Numbered from the stretch's first letter, positions 15,902-25,261 are shown. The stretch: DNA of 64,000 nucleotides from Limnohabitans sp. 63ED37-2 (GCF_001412535.1 NZ_CP011774.1:1421501-1485500); one strand, 5' to 3'. Notes: a model not told the origin generated them from the sequence alone. Translations and numbers: made by a program.

Positions 15902-17724
15902 CAGAAGGCCTCTTCGGGCAAGTCGGCACAAGTAGGGTCGCGGCTGCAAACCACATTCAGCCACGCACCTATTTTGGGCAATTCGTAGCGGAAGAAATAG
16001 CGACAAGCAGCGCGGCGGCCCTGGGCTGCGGGGCTGTTGTCTTCACCCAGGCTGTTGGCCACGTCCAGCCAGATCCAGGCGATCACGGTGTGGCCAAAGG
16101 CCTGCAAATAGGGCACGGCGTTGGCCAGAGCCTCGGCAGGCTGGGCGCCAGCCCAAGCTTGTTGGGTGGCTTGGCCCACTTGTTTCAAGGCATCACGCAA
16201 GGCGGCCGCTTCTGGGGCCCAATGGGTCTCGGCTTTGGCGGCCGTAGCCAGCATGCGCTCGGCCAAGAGTTGCAGGCCGCGGCCGTTTTCCATCAGCACC
16301 TTGCGGCCCAGCAGGTCCATGGCCTGGATGCCGTGGGTGCCCTCGTGGATCATGTTCAGCCGGTTGTCGCGCCAGTACTGCTCCACCGGGAAGTCGCGGG
16401 TGTAGCCATAGCCGCCGTGGATTTGAATGGCCAGGCTGTTGGCTTCCAAGCACCACTCGCTAGGGAAGCTTTTGACGATGGGCGTGAGCACTTCCAGCAA
16501 GAGGCGTGCGACATCGGCGTCTTCTGCGGTGCCGGTGTGCTGCTCGTCCACCAAACGGGCACAGTACAAGGCCAGTGCCAAAGCGCCCTCGCTGTAGGCT
16601 TTTTGGGCCAAGAGCATGCGCTTGATATCGGCGTGCTCGATGATGCGCACCTGCGGACGGCTGGCGTCTTTGCCCCCTGCCCCGCTGGGTCGACCTTGTG
16701 GGCGGTTCTTGGCGTAGTCGAGGCTGGCGTAATAACCGGCCATGCCCAGCATGGTGGCGGCCATGCCCACACCGATGCGGGCTTCGTTCATCATGTGGAA
16801 CATGCAGCGCAGGCCTTCGCCGGGTTTGCCGACCAGATACCCCACGGCTCCAGAATCGCCGCGCACCGGGTATTTGCCCTCGCCAAAGTTCAACAGGGTG
16901 TTGGTGGTGCCGCGCCAGCCGCATTTGTGGTTCAGGCCCGCCAGCGCCACATCGTTGCGCTCGCCCGTCAATTGACCATGCGTGTCCACCATCTTTTTGG
17001 GCACGATGAAGAGCGAAATGCCTTTCACACCGGGCACCAACTGGCCGTTCGCGTCCGGGATCTTGGCCAGCACCAAATGAATGATGTTCTCGGAGAGTTC
17101 ATGCTCACCCGAAGAAATCCACATCTTGTTGCCCTTGAGGCGGTAACGTGCTCCCAAAGCGTCTGCCTCAAAGCCCTCGCCATCGGGTGTGGCGCGGGTC
17201 GTCACGTCGCTGAGCGACGAGCCCGCTTGCGGCTCAGACAGGCACATGGTGCCAGAGAAACGCCCAGAGAATTCGTTGGCGGCAAACACCTGCTTTTGCA
17301 AATCGGTGCCGTGCACCATGAGCAAATTGGCGTTGCCGCTGGTGAGCATGCCCGAGCCGATGCTGACCGAAGCCATGGCAAAAAACGCGTTGGCGGCGGC
17401 TTCGACCGTGTAGGGCAGCTGCATGCCGCCGATCTCGTAGTCTTGTGCGGCGCTCAGCATCCCTGACTCGGCATAGGCCTTGTACGCGTCGTGTGTGGCC
17501 TGGGGCAGGATGACTTTTTCGCCGTCAAAGTGGGGTTCTTGTGTGTCCACCAGGCGGTTGAAGGGGGCGTATTTTTCGCGGGCGATTCGCTCGCACGTGT
17601 CGAGCACCGCGTCAAAGGTTTCACGCGAGTGGTCGGCAAAGCGCTCGCGCGACTGCAGGCTTTCCACCTTCAGCCAGTCGTGCAGCAAAAAATCAACGGT
17701 GGGACGCAGGCTCATGACACTCAT
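15901..17724 (-). CDS. Acyl-CoA dehydrogenase, long form (DmdC-like class)
   Basis: 607 residues, FAD enzyme making 2-enoyl-CoA. MCLSEPQAGSSLSDV and NKMWISSGEHE are flavin/substrate motifs, and NMIHEGTHGIQAMDLLGRK carries the likely catalytic Glu at the position used by the long 3-methylmercaptopropionyl-CoA dehydrogenase type. A C-terminal helical extension of about 140 residues is usual for the class. In-frame ATG 17715 is an alternative start. A hairpin terminator lies just upstream, so it probably has its own promoter or depends on read-through. Confidence 0.92.
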   Translation of the reverse strand: MSVMSLRPTVDFLLHDWLKVESLQSRERFADHSRETFDAVLDTCERIAREKYAPFNRLVDTQEPHFDGEKVILPQATHDAYKAYAESGMLSAAQDYEIGGMQLPYTVEAAANAFFAMASVSIGSGMLTSGNANLLMVHGTDLQKQVFAANEFSGRFSGTMCLSEPQAGSSLSDVTTRATPDGEGFEADALGARYRLKGNKMWISSGEHELSENIIHLVLAKIPDANGQLVPGVKGISLFIVPKKMVDTHGQLTGERNDVALAGLNHKCGWRGTTNTLLNFGEGKYPVRGDSGAVGYLVGKPGEGLRCMFHMMNEARIGVGMAATMLGMAGYYASLDYAKNRPQGRPSGAGGKDASRPQVRIIEHADIKRMLLAQKAYSEGALALALYCARLVDEQHTGTAEDADVARLLLEVLTPIVKSFPSEWCLEANSLAIQIHGGYGYTRDFPVEQYWRDNRLNMIHEGTHGIQAMDLLGRKVLMENGRGLQLLAERMLATAAKAETHWAPEAAALRDALKQVGQATQQAWAGAQPAEALANAVPYLQAFGHTVIAWIWLDVANSLGEDNSPAAQGRRAACRYFFRYELPKIGAWLNVVCSRDPTCADLPEEAF

Positions 17725-17739
17725 CCAGATTCAAAACAT

Positions 17740-17770
17740 AAAAAAAGGCGGCAGGCACAAGCCAGCCGCC
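17740..17770 (-). terminator. Rho-independent terminator after the thiolase gene
   Basis: On the minus strand a 10-bp stem with one mismatch (GGCGGCTGGC/GCCTGCCGCC) and a four-base loop is followed by seven T. It lies 35 bases past the thiolase stop, so it should end or attenuate the fadB-thiolase transcript before the dehydrogenase. Confidence 0.85.
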
Positions 17771-17804
17771 CTTCGCGTTGATCAGACGTCAACGCGCTTG
17801 CGCA

Positions 17805-18980
17805 TCACAGCACTTCAAAAATGCCGCAAGCACCCATGCCGCCGCCAATGCACATGGTCACCGCCACGCGCTTGGCACCACGGCGCTTGCCTTCGATCAG
17901 GGCGTGACCTGTCAGGCGCTGGCCCGACACACCGTAGGGGTGACCCACAGCGATTGCGCCGCCGTTGACGTTCAGGCGATCGGCCGGAATGCCCAGTTTG
18001 TCACGGCAATACAGCACCTGCACGGCAAAGGCTTCGTTCAGTTCCCACAAGTCAATGTCGTTGACCGTGAGGCCCAAACGCGCCAAAGCTTTGGGCACGG
18101 CGTACACGGGGCCAATGCCCATTTCATCGGGCTCGCAACCGGCCACGGCAAAACCGAGGAATCGGCCCATGGGCTTCAAGCCGCGCTGCTCGGCCAGTTT
18201 TTCGTCCATCAGCACACAAGCGCCTGCACCGTCCGAGAACTGGCTGGCATTACCGGCGGTGACCAAACCACCGGGCAGCGCCGAGCGCAGGCCACTGATG
18301 CCTTCCACGGTGGTGCCTTCGCGCAAACCTTCGTCCACACTCACGGTCACTTGTTTGGTGGTCATGCCCATGATCTTGTCGATCACACCTTGAGTGACGG
18401 TGATGGGGGCGATTTCGTCGCTGAACAACCCGGCGGCTTGCGCGGCGCACGCTTTTTGCTGGCTGGCCGCACCGTAGGCGTCCATCACATCACGGCCGAT
18501 TTTGTAGCGCTTGGCCACTTGTTCAGCCGTTTGCAGCATGTTCCAGTAGATCTCTGGTTTCATCTTGGCCAAAGCCAAGTCTTGCATCATGTGAGTGTTC
18601 ATTTCTTGCTGCACACAAGAGATGCTTTCCACACCACCGGCCACATAAACCTGGCCTTCGCCCGCGATGATGCGTTGAGCGGCCAAAGCGATGGTTTGCA
18701 AGCCAGAAGAGCAAAAACGGTTGACGGTCATGCCCGACACCGAGATGGGCAAACCAGCCTTGAGCGCGATCTGGCGGGCGATGTTGGCGCCGGTGGCGCC
18801 CTCGGGGCTGGCGCAGCCCATGATCACATCTTCGACTTCGGCCGCGTCAATGCCTGCGCGGGCCACAGCGTGTTGCACCGCGTGGCCGCCCAAAGTGGCA
18901 CCGTGGGTCATGTTGAAAGCGCCCTTCCAGCCCTTGGCCAGCGGGGTGCGTGCGGTAGATACGATGACAGCATTCGTCAT
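17805..18980 (-). CDS. Acetyl-CoA C-acyltransferase (thiolase)
   Basis: 391 residues. Nucleophilic Cys in NRFCSSGLQTIA (about residue 90), GGVESIS, the NGGAIAVGHPYG His motif, and CIGGGMGACG with the second Cys. This is the degradative thiolase closing beta-oxidation. It lies 59 bases downstream of the FadB-type gene, so the two are likely one transcription unit ending at the following terminator. Confidence 0.95.
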   Translation of the reverse strand: MTNAVIVSTARTPLAKGWKGAFNMTHGATLGGHAVQHAVARAGIDAAEVEDVIMGCASPEGATGANIARQIALKAGLPISVSGMTVNRFCSSGLQTIALAAQRIIAGEGQVYVAGGVESISCVQQEMNTHMMQDLALAKMKPEIYWNMLQTAEQVAKRYKIGRDVMDAYGAASQQKACAAQAAGLFSDEIAPITVTQGVIDKIMGMTTKQVTVSVDEGLREGTTVEGISGLRSALPGGLVTAGNASQFSDGAGACVLMDEKLAEQRGLKPMGRFLGFAVAGCEPDEMGIGPVYAVPKALARLGLTVNDIDLWELNEAFAVQVLYCRDKLGIPADRLNVNGGAIAVGHPYGVSGQRLTGHALIEGKRRGAKRVAVTMCIGGGMGACGIFEVL

Positions 18981-19039
18981 GATGGTCCTTTCAAGTGGGG
19001 GACAGAGCTGAAGATCTGTCCCGCCAAAAATTTAAAAAA

Positions 19040-21151
19040 TCAGTTGAATGTCTTGCCTTCGGCCACCAAGCGAGCCAGCAAAGGCGCGGGTTGCCAGAAT
19101 TGGGCGTCGTCGAGCGGGTTCTTAGCGAAACGCTTCATGGCTTCGGCCACGTTGAACAGGCCAATCGTGTCGGCGTAGTTCATGGGGCCACCGCGCCAGA
19201 ACGGGAAGCCGTATCCGGTGATGTAGACCATGTCGATGTCGCTGGCTTTGCTGGCAATGCCCTCTTCCAGAATGTGGCAAGCCTCGTTGACCAAAGAGAA
19301 CACCAGGCGTTGCACGATTTCTTCGTCGGAAATCTTGCGGGCCGTGATGCCTTGTGCAGCGCGGTGCTTTTCGATCATTTCGACCACCACAGGGCTGGGA
19401 ATGGCGTCGCGTTTGCCGGCTTGGTAGTCGTACCAGCCTGCGCCGGTCTTTTGACCATAACGGCCCATTTCGCAGAGCAAGTCAGCGGTTTTGCTGTACA
19501 TCATGCCCGGCTTTTCTTGGTAGCGGCGCTTGCGGATCGCCCAACCAATGTCATTGCCCGCCAAGTCGCCCATGCGGAAGGGGCCCATGGCGAAGCCAAA
19601 TTTCTCAACGGCTTTGTCTACCTGTGCGGGGGTGCAGCCTTCTTCGATCAAAAAGCCAGCTTGGCGGCTGTACTGCTCGATCATGCGGTTGCCGATGAAG
19701 CCATCACACACGCCCGAGACCACCGAGGTCTTTTTGATCTTCTTGCCGATGGCCATCACGGTGGCCATGACGTCTTTGCCGGTTTGGGCACCACGCACGA
19801 CTTCCAGCAGCTTCATCACGTTAGCCGGGCTGAAGAAATGCATGCCCACCACGTCTTGAGGCCGCTTGGTGAAGCTGGCGATTTTGTTCACATCCAAGGT
19901 GGAGGTGTTTGAGGCCAAAATCGCGCCTGGCTTCATCACTTCGTCGAGCTTCTTGAAGACGGCTTCTTTGACGCCCATTTCTTCGAACACCGCTTCGATC
20001 ACCAAGTCGGCCTGGCCGATCTCGTCGTAGCTCAGCGTGGTACTCAGCAACGCCATGCGCTCGTCGTATTTTTCTTGTTTGAGCTTGCCTTTTTTGACCT
20101 GCGCTTCGTAGTTCTTTCGGATGGTGGCCACACCGCGGTCCAGCGCGTCTTGCTTCATCTCCAGCATCTTGACCGGGATGCCCGCGTTCAAGAAGTTCAT
20201 GGAGATGCCGCCGCCCATGGTGCCCGCGCCAATGACGGCCACGGATTTGATCTCGCGCTTGGGGGTGTCTTCGGGCACGTCGGCAATTTTGGAGGCCGCA
20301 CGGTCGGCCATAAAGATGTGGCGCAGTGCTCGACTCTCGGGCGTGAGCATCAGGTTCATGAAAATTTCACGCTCGAACACCATGCCGTCTTCAAACTTCT
20401 TCTTGGTGGCGGCTTCGACCGCGTCCACACACTTGACGGGCGCGGGCAGGTTTTTAGCCATGCCTTTGGCCATGTTGCGGGCAAACTGGAAGTACGCATC
20501 GCCCTGAGGGTGCTTACAAGGCAGATTGCGCACCAGGGGCAGTGGACTGCCATCGGCGTGGGCTGCGGCCACTTTGCGGGCCAGGGCCAGCGCTTCTTCG
20601 GGCAGGCTCTCAGGCGATTTGGCCATCGCGTCAAAGAGCTTTTGGCCGGGCAACATGGCCAGCATGTCGCTCTTGATGGCTTCACCGCTGACGATCATGT
20701 TGAGCGCGGGCTCCACACCGATCACGCGGGGCAGGCGCTGAGTGCCACCTGCGCCGGGAATCAAGCCCAGCTTGACTTCGGGCAGCGCCACGCTGGTGCC
20801 TGGGGATGCAATGCGGTAATGGCAGCCCAGTGCCAACTCCAGACCGCCGCCCATGGCCACCGAGTGAATGGCCGCCACAACGGGCTTGGCCGAGTTTTCG
20901 CACGAGCGGATGACGCTGAGCAAGTTGGGCTCTTGGATCGCCTTGGGTGAGCCGAATTCACGGATGTCAGCGCCGCCGGAAAATGCTTTGCCAGCGCCCG
21001 TAATAACGATGGCTTTGACCGATGCGTCGTTGTTGGCCTTTTCCAGGCCATCGGTGATGCCGATGCGGGTGGACAGGCCCAAACCGTTGACGGGCGGGTT
21101 CATCATCGTGATGACCGCGACATCACCGTGGACTTTGTATTCAGCTGTCAT
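19040..21151 (-). CDS. fadB: Bifunctional enoyl-CoA hydratase / 3-hydroxyacyl-CoA dehydrogenase (FadB/FadJ type)
   Basis: 703 residues. Residues 1-190 are a crotonase domain (SGGADIREFG oxyanion, then GGGLELALGCHYRIA). Residues about 300 onward are the NAD-binding hydroxyacyl-CoA dehydrogenase (VIGAGTMGGGISMNFLNAGI), followed by its C-terminal helical domains (DGFIGNRM, GPFRMGDLAGNDIGW). It performs two beta-oxidation steps. A promoter with an overlapping palindrome lies directly upstream. The symbol marks the type; fadB and fadJ cannot be told apart here. Confidence 0.94.
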   Translation of the reverse strand: MTAEYKVHGDVAVITMMNPPVNGLGLSTRIGITDGLEKANNDASVKAIVITGAGKAFSGGADIREFGSPKAIQEPNLLSVIRSCENSAKPVVAAIHSVAMGGGLELALGCHYRIASPGTSVALPEVKLGLIPGAGGTQRLPRVIGVEPALNMIVSGEAIKSDMLAMLPGQKLFDAMAKSPESLPEEALALARKVAAAHADGSPLPLVRNLPCKHPQGDAYFQFARNMAKGMAKNLPAPVKCVDAVEAATKKKFEDGMVFEREIFMNLMLTPESRALRHIFMADRAASKIADVPEDTPKREIKSVAVIGAGTMGGGISMNFLNAGIPVKMLEMKQDALDRGVATIRKNYEAQVKKGKLKQEKYDERMALLSTTLSYDEIGQADLVIEAVFEEMGVKEAVFKKLDEVMKPGAILASNTSTLDVNKIASFTKRPQDVVGMHFFSPANVMKLLEVVRGAQTGKDVMATVMAIGKKIKKTSVVSGVCDGFIGNRMIEQYSRQAGFLIEEGCTPAQVDKAVEKFGFAMGPFRMGDLAGNDIGWAIRKRRYQEKPGMMYSKTADLLCEMGRYGQKTGAGWYDYQAGKRDAIPSPVVVEMIEKHRAAQGITARKISDEEIVQRLVFSLVNEACHILEEGIASKASDIDMVYITGYGFPFWRGGPMNYADTIGLFNVAEAMKRFAKNPLDDAQFWQPAPLLARLVAEGKTFN

Positions 21152-21184
21152 GCTGGACTTCCTTTGCGTGAAAAGTTAAAAAAG

Positions 21185-21198
21185 AACGACCGTTCGTT
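21185..21198. promoter_or_regulatory. Operator-like palindrome in front of fadB
   Basis: AACGACCGTTCGTT is a near-perfect inverted repeat (10 of 12 core positions symmetrical). It sits just downstream of the predicted -10 and 34 bases before ATG 21151, where a bound repressor would block transcription. TetR-type regulators such as FadP are known to control fatty-acid degradation in betaproteobacteria; I infer that class from shape and place only. Confidence 0.6.
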
Positions 21199-21204
21199 TT
21201 TTGC

Positions 21205-21234
21205 ATTGTAGACACAAAAAAAGCGAATCGGCAA
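21205..21234 (-). promoter_or_regulatory. Promoter of fadB-thiolase
   Basis: On the minus strand TTGCCG (21234-21229) and TACAAT (21210-21205) are spaced by 18 bases. The operator-like palindrome starts seven bases downstream of the -10. Confidence 0.6.
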
Positions 21235-21270
21235 AATTTTGTCGCACCAGAGACGGGCCAAAAGCGGGGT

Positions 21271-21969
21271 TCAGACTTCCAGCCATTCCTTGCGGATGTA
21301 GGTGTTGGCCCGCAGCTCGTCGGGCGTGCCCTCGAACACGATGGAGCCATGGCCCATGACCAAGGCCCGGTCGGAAATGCTCATGGCGATGGTGAGTTTT
21401 TGTTCGATCAACAAGACCGAAACTCCCCGCGCCTTGAGGCTTTGCAGGTACTGACCCACCAACTCCACAATTTTGGGGGCCAGGCCCTCGGTGGGCTCGT
21501 CGATGATGATGAGATCGGGGTCGCCCATGAGGGTGCGGCACAGCGTGAGCATTTGCTGCTCACCGCCCGAGAGCACGCCCGCTTCGGTGTGTTCACGCTC
21601 TTTGAGGCGGGGGAACATGGCAAACATGTCCTCAAAAGACCAGCGGCCGTTTTGTCCACTGCGTTTTTGGCCCAGCTGCAAGTTTTGGCTCACCGTGAGC
21701 TTGGGGAAAATCTCACGGTTTTCTGGCACATAGCCCACGCCCAAGTGGGCGATTTCATAGGCCTTTTTACCCTGGATGGGCTGGCCTTTCCAGTCAATGC
21801 GGCCCTCGCATTCCACCAAACCCATGATGGCTTTGGCGGTGGTGGAGCGGCCGGAACCGTTGCGCCCGAGCAAGGCCACGATCTCGCCCTCCCCGACTGC
21901 AAAATTGACGCCATGCAGCACATGGCTTTTGCCGTAATAGGCATGAAGGTTGTCGATATTCAGCATCAA
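21271..21969 (-). CDS. livF: ABC transporter ATP-binding protein, LivF type
   Basis: 232 residues. The Walker A loop reads GRNGSGRSTT, with Arg41 where Lys is usual; the codon is CGC. The signature LSGGEQQML and Walker B LIIIDEPTEGLAP are intact. It overlaps the LivG-type gene by four bases. With the neighbouring genes it forms a branched-chain-amino-acid-type importer; in this setting the cargo may be a carboxylic acid. livF is used as a family label. Confidence 0.92.
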   Translation of the reverse strand: MMLNIDNLHAYYGKSHVLHGVNFAVGEGEIVALLGRNGSGRSTTAKAIMGLVECEGRIDWKGQPIQGKKAYEIAHLGVGYVPENREIFPKLTVSQNLQLGQKRSGQNGRWSFEDMFAMFPRLKEREHTEAGVLSGGEQQMLTLCRTLMGDPDLIIIDEPTEGLAPKIVELVGQYLQSLKARGVSVLLIEQKLTIAMSISDRALVMGHGSIVFEGTPDELRANTYIRKEWLEV

Positions 21970-22736
21970 TGGCCTCCCGCTTGGCTGTCTGCGACCGGAG
22001 AGCCCAGATAAGCCTCTTGCACCTTGGCGTTGGCCCGCACGGCTTCGGGGGTATCAAAGGCAATGACTTCGCCATACACCACCACCGCGATTTTGTCGGC
22101 CAGGCCAAACACCACGCCCATGTCGTGTTCCACCGTCAGCAGGGTTTTGCCCACGGTGACTTCTTTGATGAGCTGAATGAAACGCGAAGTCTCACTCTTG
22201 CTCATGCCAGCTGTTGGCTCGTCCAGCAAAATCACATCCGAGCCGCCCGCGATGGTGACGCCAATTTCCAGCGCCCGCTGCTCGGCGTAGGTCAGGTTGA
22301 CCGCCAGCACGTCGCGTTTTTTGTCCAGATGGATCATGTCCAGCAACTCGTCGGTGCGCTCGTTGGCGTCTTTCAGGCCCGACAAAAACTTCCAAAAACT
22401 GTACTTGTAACCCAGGCTCCAGAGCACCGCGCAGCGCAGGTTCTCAAACACGCTCAACTTGGGAAAGATGTTGGTGATCTGGAAGCTGCGCGACAGCCCC
22501 ATGCGGTTGATCTCATAAGGCGTTTTGTTCTGAATGGCTTGGCCGTTCAGCAATATCTCACCGCTGGTCGGGCCAAAGCGGCCGCTGATCAGGTTAAAGA
22601 GCGTGGACTTGCCAGCCCCGTTGGGGCCGATGACGGCCACACGCTCACCCGCATTGACCGCCAGGTTGACGCCTCGGATGATTTCGGTCTTGCCGAAGTT
22701 CTTGCGTACGTCTTGGAGTTCGAGGGCGTAACTCAT
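21966..22736 (-). CDS. livG: ABC transporter ATP-binding protein, LivG type
   Basis: 256 residues. A normal Walker A (GPNGAGKST), Walker B (VILLDEPTAGM) and the LivG-type C-terminus (VFGLADKIAVVVYGEVIA). It overlaps the genes on both sides by four bases, so the importer subunits are translationally coupled. Confidence 0.94.
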   Translation of the reverse strand: MSYALELQDVRKNFGKTEIIRGVNLAVNAGERVAVIGPNGAGKSTLFNLISGRFGPTSGEILLNGQAIQNKTPYEINRMGLSRSFQITNIFPKLSVFENLRCAVLWSLGYKYSFWKFLSGLKDANERTDELLDMIHLDKKRDVLAVNLTYAEQRALEIGVTIAGGSDVILLDEPTAGMSKSETSRFIQLIKEVTVGKTLLTVEHDMGVVFGLADKIAVVVYGEVIAFDTPEAVRANAKVQEAYLGSPVADSQAGGH

Positions 22737-24025
22737 AAAGCCGTTTCCCTTCTCTTGATTTCTTTTTCGATGTCGGTTTGGATTTCGCCCCAGTCACGTG
22801 CAAACTGCCTGCGGGCCAGCTCGAACAAGCCCAAGCCCGTGAGCATCACAAAGGCCGAGCCGAACCAGCTGTCCAGGCTCTTGGCGTTGAGCGTGGCACC
22901 CATGAATTTCACCGTGTCACCCAAAGCCGAATTGAGCTGCAGGTGGTAGACCATCTCGATCATGGCCCCAGCCCCGGCCAGCATGACGATGGCCGTCACC
23001 CCCAGACCCAGGTAGCTGGTCCAGATCTGGCGCAACTTGCCAAACTTGGCCACCCGCAGGTTCATCATGATCAGGCTGGCAATGCCGCCTGGGGCATACA
23101 TGACCATGAACAGGAACACGAGACCCAGATACAGCAGCCATGCCTTGGTCAGCTCGGACAGCAACACAAAGGCAATGATCATCAGCACCGCGCCGATGAT
23201 GGGACCAAAGAAGAAGGTAGCCCCTCCCAAGAAGGTGAAGAGCAAATAGGCGCCCGAGCGCCCTGCCCCGACCACCTCTGCGGTCACGATTTCGAAGTTG
23301 AGTGCGCCCAAGCCCCCTGCAATGCCTGCAAAAAAGCCCGAGATGATGAACGCCGAATAGCGCACACGTTGTGTGTTGTAGCCAATGAACTCCACACGCT
23401 CGGGGTTGTCGCGCACAGCGTTCAAAATCCGGCCCAGCGGCGTTTGCGTGAAGGCGTACATCAGCGCCACACACACAAAGGTGTAGACCGCAATCAGGTA
23501 GTAAACCTGGATTTGGGGGCCGTAAGTGATGCCAAAGAAAGGCTGACCGGCCACCCGGTTGCCCGACACACCCGCCTCACCCCCGAAGAACTCCGAGAAC
23601 ATGAGCGACATGGCGAACACCAACTCGGCTACGCCCAGCGTGATCATGGCAAAGGGGGTACCCGATTTGCGGGTGGTAACCCAGCCCAGCAATATCGCAA
23701 AGCCCATGCCCGCCACACCGCCCACGATGGGCAGCAGACTGACTGGGATGTTGAGCTTGCCACCACTGACGGCATTGAGCGCGTGAATCGCCATGTAGGA
23801 GCCCAGGCCGGTGTAGACCGCATGGCCAAAGCTCAACATGCCGCCCTGCCCCAACAAGATGTTGTAGGACAGACAGGCGATGATGGCGATGCCCATTTGC
23901 GCCAACATGGTCACGGACAGGTTGCTGGTAAAAACCAGCGGCGAAGCCAACAGGACCAGAGCGAACAGGCTCCAGATGACCCAGCGGCCCACGTTGTAAG
24001 GTTTAAATTTGTATACAGCAGCCAT
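22733..24025 (-). CDS. livM: ABC transporter permease, LivM type
   Basis: 430 residues with many membrane segments (VIWSLFALVLLASPLVF, GIAIIACLSYNILLGQGGML and others). NILLGQGGMLSFGHAVYTGLG is the LivM signature. It is longer than usual: after the core, near residue 310, there is an extra segment with two more hydrophobic stretches and a charged tail (EKEIKRRE). Start is three bases after the LivH-type stop. Confidence 0.92.
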   Translation of the reverse strand: MAAVYKFKPYNVGRWVIWSLFALVLLASPLVFTSNLSVTMLAQMGIAIIACLSYNILLGQGGMLSFGHAVYTGLGSYMAIHALNAVSGGKLNIPVSLLPIVGGVAGMGFAILLGWVTTRKSGTPFAMITLGVAELVFAMSLMFSEFFGGEAGVSGNRVAGQPFFGITYGPQIQVYYLIAVYTFVCVALMYAFTQTPLGRILNAVRDNPERVEFIGYNTQRVRYSAFIISGFFAGIAGGLGALNFEIVTAEVVGAGRSGAYLLFTFLGGATFFFGPIIGAVLMIIAFVLLSELTKAWLLYLGLVFLFMVMYAPGGIASLIMMNLRVAKFGKLRQIWTSYLGLGVTAIVMLAGAGAMIEMVYHLQLNSALGDTVKFMGATLNAKSLDSWFGSAFVMLTGLGLFELARRQFARDWGEIQTDIEKEIKRRETAL

Positions 24026-24028
24026 GTC

Positions 24029-25066
24029 TTAACCCTCGCGTGTGCCCAAAAGACCCTTGGGCCGGAAGATCAGGATCAGCACCAAAAACAGGTAGGGCAA
24101 GATGGGCGCGACCTGCGACAGCGTGAGCTTGGCAAAGGAGTTTTCCTGTGTAGCGGCTGACAAGACCCAGCCCATGTCCTTGGCCAAGGACAAGAAGGAA
24201 TAGTCAATGGCCACCGCAAAGGTCTGGATGACACCGATCAGGATCGAGGCCAGGAAAGCCCCCGACAAGGAGCCCATGCCACCCACCACCACCACCACGA
24301 AGATGACTGAGCCCACTGTGGCCGCCATGGCGGGTTCTGTGACAAAAGTGCTGCCACCAATTACGCCCGCCAGCCCGGCCAGGCCCGTGCCCGCACCAAA
24401 CACCAGCATGAACACGCGTGGCACGTTGTGTCCGAGCGACTCCACCATTTCGGGGTGGGTCAGCGCAGCCTGAATGACCAAACCAATGCGTGTACGGGTG
24501 AGCAAGAGCCACAAGGACACCAGCATCAGCAGTGCCACCAGCATCATGAAGCCGCGTGTGGCAGGAAACGGTGAGCACACCACACGCACAGCCGCATCGG
24601 CTGCGCTGCACATCTCAGCAGGCGCTGCACCCCAAACCACACTCAAGCCGTTGGCCGAGTGGTTGATCAAGGTGAAGGCCGAACTGCGCAAAATTTCAGG
24701 TGGGGGGAACTCGACCGCCGTTCTGCCCCAAACCAACTGCACCAACTCCAGCACCACATAAGACAGGCCAAAGGTGACCAGCAATTCGGGCACATGGCCA
24801 AAGGGATGGACTTTGCGCAGCGTCAGGCGCTCAAACAAAGCGCCACAAGCCCCGACCAACAGCGGAGCAATGACCAGCGCTGGCCAAAAGCCGATCCATT
24901 CCGAAATGGTGTAGCCGAAATAGGCACCCACCATGTAGAAGCTCGCGTGCGCAAAGTTGAGCACGCCCATCATGCTGAAAATCAGCGTCAGCCCAGAGCT
25001 GAGCATGAACAACAACAGCCCGTAACTGAGGCCGTTGAGCATGGAGATGATGAAAAACTCCATCAC
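24029..25066 (-). CDS. livH: ABC transporter permease, LivH type
   Basis: 345 residues, hydrophobic throughout. LNGLSYGLLLFMLSSGLTLI and MGVLNFAHASFYMVGAYFGY are LivH-type signatures, and the EAA-like loop is GGMGSLSGAFLASILIGV. It is separated from the binding-protein gene by 195 bases that hold two hairpins. Confidence 0.93.
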   Translation of the reverse strand: MMEFFIISMLNGLSYGLLLFMLSSGLTLIFSMMGVLNFAHASFYMVGAYFGYTISEWIGFWPALVIAPLLVGACGALFERLTLRKVHPFGHVPELLVTFGLSYVVLELVQLVWGRTAVEFPPPEILRSSAFTLINHSANGLSVVWGAAPAEMCSAADAAVRVVCSPFPATRGFMMLVALLMLVSLWLLLTRTRIGLVIQAALTHPEMVESLGHNVPRVFMLVFGAGTGLAGLAGVIGGSTFVTEPAMAATVGSVIFVVVVVGGMGSLSGAFLASILIGVIQTFAVAIDYSFLSLAKDMGWVLSAATQENSFAKLTLSQVAPILPYLFLVLILIFRPKGLLGTREG

Positions 25067-25109
25067 AAACTTTCCAGACCCTGCAAGGTCTTACTGCGTT
25101 ACCGAAAGT

Positions 25110-25130
25110 GGGTTGGCCCATGGCCAACCC
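25110..25130. other. Perfect 9-bp hairpin between the binding-protein and livH genes
   Basis: GGGTTGGCC, loop CAT, GGCCAACCC. It has no T-run on either strand, so it is not a simple terminator. It may protect or process the mRNA between the two cistrons. Confidence 0.5.
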
Positions 25131-25154
25131 GGTCTCTATGGGGCCCGAGAGCCC

Positions 25155-25189
25155 AAAAAAAAGCCCGATTTACCCTCAGGTGATCGGGC
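25155..25189 (-). terminator. Terminator/attenuator after the ABC binding-protein gene
   Basis: On the minus strand GCCCGAT and ATCGGGC form a 7-bp stem with a 13-base loop, followed by eight T. It lies 73 bases past the binding-protein stop and before livH. It probably lets the binding protein be made in excess, with read-through into the membrane genes. Confidence 0.7.
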
Positions 25190-25261
25190 CTTGGCCCAGC
25201 CGCCCTGCCCTGATTGACCCCAGCGGGTCACCCAGCAACAGGCAGCGGCAGGGATTGCACC

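Noticed and set aside
16090..17466. Long open frame of about 458 codons on the plus strand
   Set aside because: Antisense to the acyl-CoA dehydrogenase, which is a full-length, motif-complete gene. Same shadow composition.
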